The position numbers were made by a program, and so were the translations under genes. DNA of 64,000 nt, taken from positions 1 to 64,000 of the forward strand of contig JAANDG010000432.1 in the NCBI GenBank assembly GCA_036852015.1, given 5' to 3'. Below, piece after piece: positions 56,618-64,000 of the stretch. Within the stretch, counting starts at the first letter, position 1; each line of letters begins with the position of its first letter. The stretch is from Pelodera strongyloides (taxonomy: Eukaryota > Nematoda > Chromadorea > Rhabditida > Rhabditidae). The notes under the pieces are model-generated. The model was not told the origin of the DNA, did not search any database, and saw only the letters and a list, made by a program, of their open reading frames with translations.

Positions 56618-58562
56618 TTTTCGTCCTAGATTTCTCTTCCTCTTTTTTTGTGTCTCTATGTTTTCTCTTTCTATTCAGGGCAACCTCTCTCTCATCATCA
56701 ACCAAGCATTTATTACGTATACATATGTACAGTTTCTTATAAAGTGCATAGCTGCATACAGAGCGATAAATAAAAAAGGAAGACATAACATTTCACAGAT
56801 AGCCACATTTTCACTCCAAAGATTGCTGCTTTTCCACTATTTTCGCTATATTCATGATTTATGGGGTTTGCAGGTTTGCTGTTTGTAAGTATCCCAAAAA
56901 TCTGTGTGATTCTGTTAATACTACCGCACCTTTGCACGAACCTGCATATATAATATGAAAAATTTTAAAAATATTATCATGTAGTTCCAAGATACGGCAA
57001 ATTTTCAGCATACTTTGAACCCCCATCATCTTCATTTACCGCATACTTTCCAGGTAAACGCAATCTCAAAAACATTATTATTTCGCACGGATGTGTCAGC
57101 AAGATTATTAGCAGGTGAGTATCACATTTCAAATACAAATTTAAAGCGAAATGGTGCGGCGTGGTTTGCATAAGATGTGGCTAATGTTGTGATAGTCACT
57201 GATAACGAAAGGCGAATGCACGTTCCAGTGTGCTCCGCAAACCATTCCGCTTTCATTTAAAAAAATTTCCATGTTGGTTTGGCCATTTAGATGAAAGACA
57301 TGTGCGACATTCTTTGGTCAAAATTCAGTCACAAAAGTGCATTCATATTAGGCACCATACGGTGGTTGTGAAAAGAACACCTCGATTACAGTACACCAAT
57401 TGGGTCACTAAATAACGGCGAACGGTGTTCGGCCGTGGGAAATCACCCCCGATTCTCACAGTTATTGTTTTTGTTATTCGTGAGTGAAGTTCTTTTGGGC
57501 CCAGATATATTTCGCGTAAGAAATTCGAAACGGGCATTGCGGTAGAGTATGAGGGACTTGAGTATACACATAGGACACAAGTTTAAAAAATAATCATAAA
57601 GTATAACACATGTATGACATTCATATCAGTGTATCCGTCGCGTTTTACTACTTCGTTTATTTTGTCATTGTGTTTAAAATACGTGCTGACGACGCTTGGT
57701 GAGTCATATGTGTAGAGACTGTAGAGAGGTTATAATCATTGTTGAAGAATTGTTTTTGATTTAGGTACCGTCAGACCGGCATTCTGAGTCCAGCGTCCTC
57801 TCCCGAACAACGGCGCTCAAGAAGGAAAAAGAGCGAAATGGCGTGCTCTGAGAATGTTATCCACAATAATTCACTACAAATGGAAATGCAACATCATTAC
57901 GTAATTGCCCCATAGGGGCGATGATCAGTGTAGTCGTAGTAAGCAGCACAACGCAAAATCCGCGCCGACACAGAAAAAGAGAATCCGAAGGTATTTGGTG
58001 CCCAAAGTTTTCAATAATATCAGTCAAGCGCAAAAGCCACTGTGAGAGGATTTGGAATTGTAATCTTTGGCGCCGCCACCTATGCCCAAGCGCCACAAGT
58101 GTGCGAACTCTGAAATTATACCCATTTGCCCCGTCCTGCGCGCGCTTTCGCAATAGTAGCCAGAAACAGCATAGCTTTGATTCCAAATTTGTATCGCATG
58201 ATTCATAGAAAATATGTGTTCTATTTCAGCTTAACTCTCTCTTACTAATCGTAAAAAGCTTGATAATTATTGTTTTTATGCCATTTAAGGTACCTCCCCT
58301 CTTGCCTGCCCAATTTATCAAAAGTGTACAATATAAGAATTTATATCCTCATAATAATGTATCTATAACCCAATTGCTTAATATTTAAGCCATTTTTATT
58401 TTACGAAATAGCTGCTAATAACCAACAATGTTTAGAGGGTCACATTTTGCCGAACATTTTGATTTAATTTTTTCGCTACTGCAAAAAGTATAGCCATAGT
58501 GTAGCAATAGTTTGCTTCAGAATAATATGCAAAAAGTTACTGTAAAATTTAGCATAACACAA

Positions 58563-58734
58563 TTTAAAGAGGTGTAACAGCTGGTTTTTGAAATATGTTG
58601 ATGCTGGTACGGAGTGTATGCAAATAACTGCGCGAAACTGCGCGATTTTTAGTCTAATTATACTATTTGCATGCAACATATGGAATGCAGTTGTCTAACA
58701 TACGTTACAAAAAAACGGCTGTTATATCCTTTAA
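58563..58734. repeat. Foldback element, family C
   Basis: TTTAAAGAGGTGTAACAGCT at the left and AAACGGCTGTTATATCCTT followed by TAA at the right. Internal GAGTGTATGCAAATAACTGC is shared with other family C copies. Confidence 0.75.
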
Positions 58735-58906
58735 GATATCAGCCAAAGCTACTAACTACTTCAATTTTTGCCAGTTTTTAGCTTTACTCTTCAATTTTCG
58801 TTCTGCTAATTCCGCATAATCGTAGAATTCTTAGCCATTCTCTTAGCCAATGTGATACCAATCTAATCATAATGTAGTTTGTAGTTCGCAGCTTGAATGG
58901 ACAACG

Positions 58907-59068
58907 TTTAACGCCGTACAACAGCCGATTTTGGAACGTGTATTAAGATGCCGACGTAGAGTATGCAAATTTCACAGCGCGTTTTTGTCTAATTATACTC
59001 ATTGCATTCAACATGTGGGAATCATTGTCCAACTTAGGTTTCCAAAAACCGGACGTTATACCGCTTTC
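58907..59068. repeat. Foldback element, family C
   Basis: TTTAACGCCGTACAACAGCC at the left and AAACCGGACGTTATACCGCT at the right. The interior GAGTATGCAAATTTCACAGC matches the neighbour at 58563. Confidence 0.75.
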
Positions 59069-59773
59069 GGTATCGGACTCACTGTTGATCGTTGAATGTG
59101 TGCTTTATGTAAGCCGAGTAAAATTAATATTTTGAAATGTGTTTAATTAAGCATTAATTTTCTTTGTGTGTGTGTCTTTTTGATGAATTTGTGATAGCGA
59201 CCGGTGATTAGTAAACAAAAATAACTATATAATAATTTGATCATCTGTACAAGTAGATAGAGCATATATAATGAATAAAGTGTGCCATGTGCCTTGACAT
59301 AAATATAATGTATTAGATCATTTTGTTGATTTGAACTGTGCTTTGTTGTAGTTTCCACCATTTTTATCATATCATTTCACTTAAAAATGCTATTTCGCTT
59401 ACTTGAAATAAATGTCACGGAGTTGTTCTGTTTTATGTCGGCTTTTACTATTCAGAGTCTTTTTACCAGATAAAAAGCGTAATAAACAATTGTTCAAAAT
59501 CTAGAGAAAACAAAGAAACCTACGGAATCTTTAGCTAATAAAAACAATGGTTAACTTATTAGTTGGTTTATAGTTAATATTACATAGGCGCCAGACAGTG
59601 TACCAGTCCAATTGGCGGTCATATGGCGCCCTTGTCGCATAAATATGGCACACAGGCCCACACAGGCCTGGCACACATGTCGTGTCCTCTTTTCTTCTGA
59701 TCCCACTTTTTCACACTGTTGGATGTCAGTTTCCTATTTATTATTGGAAACAATAACACATGGTTCTTAATTT

Positions 59774-59779
59774 TTTATT
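59774..59779 (-). terminator. Likely polyadenylation signal of the M13 peptidase gene
   Basis: AATAAA in gene sense, about 147 bases past the stop codon. Confidence 0.5.
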
Positions 59780-59925
59780 AAAAACTATAAAGTTACGGAA
59801 AAACAATGAGAGCATGGAGAATAATTCGCATTTAGCATTCGTTCTTGTTGAGTAATCTTTTCATTAACTGTTTTGATATTCACATCCGTCGTCTTCAAGT
59901 CCCCTCTGTTTCTGTTGTCCCACTT

Positions 59926-62900
59926 TCATAGAATGCACATCGATCCCGCTGAAATATTGGAAAATGAATAAATAAAAACTATAAAACATGGAAAAAAACC
60001 GGGCGCATACTCGGCGAAAGCTGGGCGAAAAATATAGAATGGGCGGCGAAATTATGCCCGACGACTGCACGAAAATGCGAGGAGATCGATGTTCAATCAC
60101 GTTGCACGGTGATTTCTCCCTAACTTAACCAGGTTAAAGCGAAATGCTAGCCCCTTTGGAAAATTTGCATATGATAAGCAAATCCTATCCTATATCATAT
60201 GCTAATTTTGTACGATTGCCGTGGCTATCGTACAATTACGTAGGATACATAGGATTTGCTTATCATATCAAATTTCCAAAGGGGCTAGCATTTCGCTTTA
60301 AAGTGTTGAAGTAGCATTTCTATAAGCGAACACCCCACCTGAACCATTAACTGATGTTTCTTACAATTGAAGGCGTTGTGAAATTCGGGCATCATTGAGA
60401 ATACACCGTTGGTACGTATTTGAGCAGAAGAGTGAACGCTGCAGATTGATGTGCAATTACTTACAATTAGGTTTGGTCTTTCGTAGGTGTAAGCTTAGGT
60501 TTAGCATTAGGTCTCAAACGCTTAGGCTTAGGCTTAGACTCTGGTGCGATAATTTGATTTTTGCCAGTGTGGGTCTGTTGTCTGTTTTCATGCTCAAGTT
60601 ACAAGAAATAAATATAGATAAACAAAGTGCAGTGTCCATGATATTATGATATAAACTTACTCTCGTTGCACGTGTTGGGAGTTTTTATATGGAACGCACC
60701 AAAGTACAGCTTCCGAGTAAAAGAAGTGTTGTTCTTTTGTGATCTTCAGGTCTTCATATTCATATTGCTTAAAATGGTTTAACACGCGGTTTGTAAAACT
60801 TTCGTCAGCTACCTTCTCATCTTTTAATGCAAGCGACCTTAGAAAACCTTTAGTTTTGTTACACTAGGCGTCTGCTCTGCCGTGTTACCTTTGTAAGCAA
60901 GACATACGCTATAAAAAATGTACAGAACCGCCCTTGAAAAGGGCAAATTTGTAAATTTATTTAATTTATAAGGCGCACCTTGAGATCGTTCCCCAAGTAT
61001 TCCTTCAATAGGGCATATGTTGAAGACATTCCGAAAACATCAGGACCATCCTCATCCAGGGTGCCGTCTCCGCTTCCGCAAGCAGTCTGCAGTTGTAGTA
61101 ACAATGCACGTGGTTTGTGGGTATGGAATATGGATGGAATACGTATCACGCTTTAGCAACACGTGCGGGACAAATTGCTCCCACTATCTAATAATATGTT
61201 TATTTGTTCAACGAGTACATTGATTTTTTGACAGACTTTTCGTGTTTACGGTAGCAAGAAAACTGAAAGACTGAAGCGAACGCAATCGTGCCTGTTTTGA
61301 GATAAGTAAATATTGCATCAAACCAACTTCTCCCCATAGTGTGCAAGCCTTTTCCATCATGCGACGTACGCAACGGATATTCTTGATAAAGGTAGGATCC
61401 TTAGCAAAGGCCGAGTACTCGCTGGACGGTTGTTGCACAAATGAATGGCTGATTTCGTGGCCGAGTATAAAGCCATAATGAGCGAGCTAAAATGTATGTA
61501 AAACGTGTGGGTTACGTACCATCGGTGTGTTCCAAACGTGCACCAATTGCGCTAATAGGAATACGTGGCCACCGGGCGCTTTGGACGCGTCAACAGTGTG
61601 CCGTCCGCATATATATTAGTATCTCCTTCGCCCCCCGCACCCCGCGCACCCTAGAAAGAGTGCACAGACCGATGTTTCACGGCCGGTTTGTATGGCGCTG
61701 TGGCAGCGTATGCATCAAGGCAGATTATGCGCTTTTTTTAAATGTTATCTCAAAAGTTAAAACTGACAATAGAGCTCAACGTTGCATTTGACATCAAAGG
61801 AGGGCAAAAAGAACGTCTCGGCCATGGTTACGTGATCGCGGTAATTAACCGAGTTCGGAATCGCCGTGGTCTGAAAAAAAAAAAAAACGTTTTCGAGGCT
61901 TCAGCTTCAGGACCATGAACCGCCAACCAAGGAACTTTGGATCTGCAAAAATAATCTGGACGAAACGACCTGCGTGTCTGTGTAGACTACTGTTAAACTG
62001 TACCCTCTTTCAGGTTCAATGTGGGCACAGTTTTTGCATATGTATCATACCTTGGAATGCTGTTATCTAAAAAACCAGTTTCACAAACCGCGTACAATAC
62101 TGCTTTAAATTATTACATGGTGCTAGACTGCTCACATTTTATAAGGAAGAGAAGTGATTCTTCAATGCTGCTCAATCCTTTTGACAATCCATTCAAATAC
62201 ACAAGGCCATCAGCAGGAGTGAGTTTTAAACTTGAAAAATAAAAATTTTAAATTATGTAAAACAGTATTTTTTGCTGATAGTGTCCTATTACATCGATTT
62301 TCTTTTGAAGCAACCACATTTTTTTTGCATCACGCAATGCAGCACTGTGCTTTTTGTGGAATGCGCTGTACGTTGACATAGAGGTTTCTCAGTTTTCGCA
62401 TTGTCGGAACTCTACGAACTGCCTACAAGTAAGCTTTCAATTTACTCACCTTTCAAGCTCCTTTATATTGGCTGACAACTGCTTGAGTATTTCTTTATAA
62501 AACTGAACAACTTCGACGGTTTCATGAATAAATGCCGTTGTTACAGTAAGATCTTGGATAGCTCCTTCGATGTACTTCTTTAGTTTAGCAGAATATTGAT
62601 CCGATGCCTAGGAGAGAGGCCCTTTATTGACAGTCACTTTGTACGTACCATCTAAAACAACCTTGCGCATCTGCCCGGGATCGAACCCCCGACCTCAGAA
62701 ATGGGAGCATAGCGTGCTGCGCAAACTACCACGACTATGCCACCAATAAAACAATGTACAAAACTCGAAAAAAGCACCTGTTTCTTTGATTTTTTGTGCT
62801 TTATTATACCTGTATTTTCTTCACAATCGATTCTATTAGGTCTACGCTAATATTTTCGATGCGTGTGAAATTTTCACCAAAAAGTGGATTCTCCGGATTT

Positions 62901-63619
62901 TTCTGTACGTCGTATAGCATAGAGAGACGTAGCGGTAATTTGTTGAGAACAATTGCGGCCTGAAGATAGTTTACTAGTCGATAACTTCGTCCTGTTACAT
63001 AAAGATTGGGTTGTTACATAAAGCATTACATAAAGTCTTGCATAAAGATAGGTTACATGAAGTTTTCAGAAGATGTACCAATTTATCAACAAAACGGAAC
63101 AAGTAACCATTTACCATTTTCATCCTTTCGCGCACTTGGTGTGTAAACATTTTGGATATCCTGTCCTAAAAATTCGTTTTTAGTGCGTTATGAAGATATG
63201 TATGTACCTTGTTACTGCCCGAAAGACATTTAAAAAGTAAAAAGATAAAGTCAAAGTCCATCACTTTATACATATCAACCAAATCCGCGGAACGATGCAC
63301 AGGATCTTGCGCAGCAAGACAACATATGTTTATACATACATTCGAAAATAAACGAAGAGTCTAATCTTACCTCATTTTCATTTATGGTTTTGGCACGGTG
63401 TATCTCGGATTTTTCCTTTGACTTGTTCTTATCTTTGTGGGCCATACGCCTTGTTCTGGCCACAATTGCCTTTGGTATCGATGAATAATTGGCCATTTCC
63501 AGGATTTCCCACTCATTTTCGTTTTTTAAAGTCTGTTCCCCATTTAGAATCCAACGTAAGGCGTGTCCGAGGTGAACTTGCATCAGAGTGTCATCTTTGG
63601 AGATACCCACCGGGCAGAC
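59926..63619 (-). CDS. M13 (neprilysin-type) zinc metallopeptidase, 5' end outside window
   Basis: M13 enzymes are usually type II membrane or secreted zinc peptidases that cleave small peptides. Twelve exons: 63371-63619, 63115-63165, 62810-62959, 62450-62607, 62136-62230, 61914-61942, 61793-61870, 61328-61486, 60979-61086, 60661-60863, 60365-60438, 59926-59948. They give 1377 bases, or 458 residues, against about 700-780 for whole family members, so the N-terminal third is missing beyond 64000. The zinc site HEISH is in FILGHEISHSFVQQP. The third ligand lies in LDEDGPDVFG, where EDGPD keeps the Glu and the Asp four residues on of the usual ENxAD. TKEQHFFYSEAVLWC, DVHSSAQIRTNG and FSMMPEFHNAFN are family C-terminal segments. 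The last exon is only 23 bases and ends the protein at SGSMCIL, without the usual terminal Cys-x-x-Trp/Val-Trp. Exons at 61914-61942 and 61793-61870 have weak donors and are the least certain. Confidence 0.85.
60134..60302. repeat. Foldback element, family B, in M13 peptidase intron
   Basis: Palindrome: TTAAAGCGAAATGCTAGCCC at the left, GATTGCCGTGGCTATCG at the centre, GGGGCTAGCATTTCGCTTTA at the right. Confidence 0.85.
62670..62744 (-). other. tRNA-like sequence in M13 peptidase intron
   Basis: On the minus strand: TGGCATAGTCGTGGTAG resembles an A box and GGGGTTCGATCCC a B box with a well-paired T arm. The anticodon arm is poor, so it is more likely a tRNA-derived element than an active gene. 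Confidence 0.5.
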
Positions 63620-63659
63620 CTAAGTAAGCATATGAAAAAAAAATCGAGAAATGTTCGCC

Positions 63660-63840
63660 GTAAAGCCGTATTGTTACCTGGGGAAATTTGCATATGATGC
63701 ACATATCCTGTGTATCAGTGTATCCTATGCAAATTTGGTGCCCATCCGGAAAATGCCGGCACCAAATTTACACAGGATACATAGGATAGGATGTGCGAGG
63801 CATCTGCAAATTTTTCAAACTAGGTACAATACTGCTTTAA
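63660..63840. repeat. Foldback element, family D
   Basis: TAAAGCCGTATTGTTACCTG at the left and AGGTACAATACTGCTTTAA at the right, with a centre of GCCCATCCGGAAAATGCCGG. Homologous to 9559-9704. Confidence 0.8.
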
Positions 63841-64000
63841 AGTGGTGGTATAGTATAACACCGGTTTTTGAAACGTATTTACAGACATCTGCATTTCTGT
63901 GTATTGATGCTAGGCTAATTGTAAATGAGCTCGAATTGAGTTCGATTTTTTATTCTAAGCATATTCATTTATTACATGCGAAACATGGAAATGCATAATC
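63841..64000. repeat. Foldback element of the A/C type, cut by window end
   Basis: ATAACACCGGTTTTTGAAAC, then AATTGAGTTCGATTTTTTAT, matches the left half of the A/C families. The right end lies outside the window. Confidence 0.6.

Larger units (their letters stand above)
54915..57915 (+). pseudogene. Pax-type PAI-subdomain gene with a frameshift
   Basis: PAI-only Pax proteins (npax type in nematodes) are DNA-binding regulators with only the N-terminal half of the paired domain. Exons: 54915-55025, 55233-55358, 55891-55978, 56425-56519, 57054-57114, 57765-57915. The first three encode a Cys-containing stretch (GEMCDGTHPHCGC), a Ser/Tyr-rich stretch (SGTEYSNSEYSMEY) and an acidic/basic linker. 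Exon 4 gives GRPYCPGRPLSMEERTRII, ELHMTGMK. Exon 5 starts VNAISKTL and then continues as ISHGCVSKIIS in another frame; exon 6 continues RYRQTGILSPA to a TAG. Exon 5 is 61 bases, but the phases on either side require 62, so one base is missing near 57078. As written, translation would stop early in exon 6. All other junctions fit. Pseudogene, individual mutation and sequencing error cannot be told apart. The ATG follows an acceptor (TTATTCCAG) by two bases. Confidence 0.75.
57916..59925. other. Intergenic between convergent Pax-type and M13 genes
   Basis: AT-rich, with two family C foldbacks (58563-58734 and 58907-59068). A TTTATT at 59774-59779 is AATAAA for the M13 gene on the minus strand. 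No gene seen. Confidence 0.55.

Overview
The window is nuclear DNA from a nematode. Three observations support this. There are interstitial tracts of TTAGGC, the nematode telomere hexamer (7664-7708 and 55395-55484). The gene on the minus strand at 20449-24512 is recognisably mec-3, the nematode touch-neuron LIM-homeodomain gene. Five genes have a TTTCAG-type 3' splice site only 2-11 bases upstream of the start codon, as expected for spliced-leader trans-splicing. Genes are made of many short exons (about 20-250 bases) and are widely spaced. I could not fix the species or clade.

Layout. 2669-5367 (minus): a decayed core-1 galactosyltransferase (C1GalT)-like gene. 7804-13058 (minus): an intact 14-exon choline kinase. 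13.1-20.4 kb: no gene seen; simple repeats and one non-autonomous Helitron. 20449-24512 (minus): a mec-3 orthologue in 10 exons. 24.5-30.9 kb: no gene seen; a second Helitron and several foldback elements. 30938-36530 (plus): PCID2/Thp1-type PCI protein in 13 exons. 37818-42059 (plus): phytanoyl-CoA 2-hydroxylase in 10 exons. 42988-47166 (plus): an alpha-1,3-fucosyltransferase-like gene (GT10). 47541-48230 (plus): a candidate small secreted protein in 3 exons. 48.2-54.9 kb: repeats. 54915-57915 (plus): a Pax-type (PAI-subdomain-only) gene with a frameshift. 59926-63619 (minus): the C-terminal 458 residues of an M13 (neprilysin-type) metallopeptidase whose 5' end lies beyond the window.

The exon models were built by hand from splice-site consensus, phase and family motifs. 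For the five best models (choline kinase, mec-3, PCID2, PHYH, M13) every junction is phase-consistent and the total length is a multiple of three. The genes do not form an obvious pathway: lipid head-group and branched-chain lipid metabolism, glycosylation, mRNA export, neuronal transcription and peptidase activity are simply neighbours. PCID2, PHYH and the fucosyltransferase share a strand, but the gaps (about 0.9-1.3 kb) are large for a nematode operon.

The other major content is repeats. There are several related families of palindromic foldback elements, recognisable by TTAAAGCGAAAT...ATTTCGCTTTAA ends and a GGCCGG core, present about 20 times, many inside introns. There are also two Helitrons carrying an internal tRNA-like sequence, GC-rich foldbacks, and long TC/GA/TG/CA microsatellites. 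I found no self-contained novel system. The most interesting points are the mutation clusters in the two damaged genes, the Helitron/tRNA-like combination, the foldback families and the unrecognised secreted protein.
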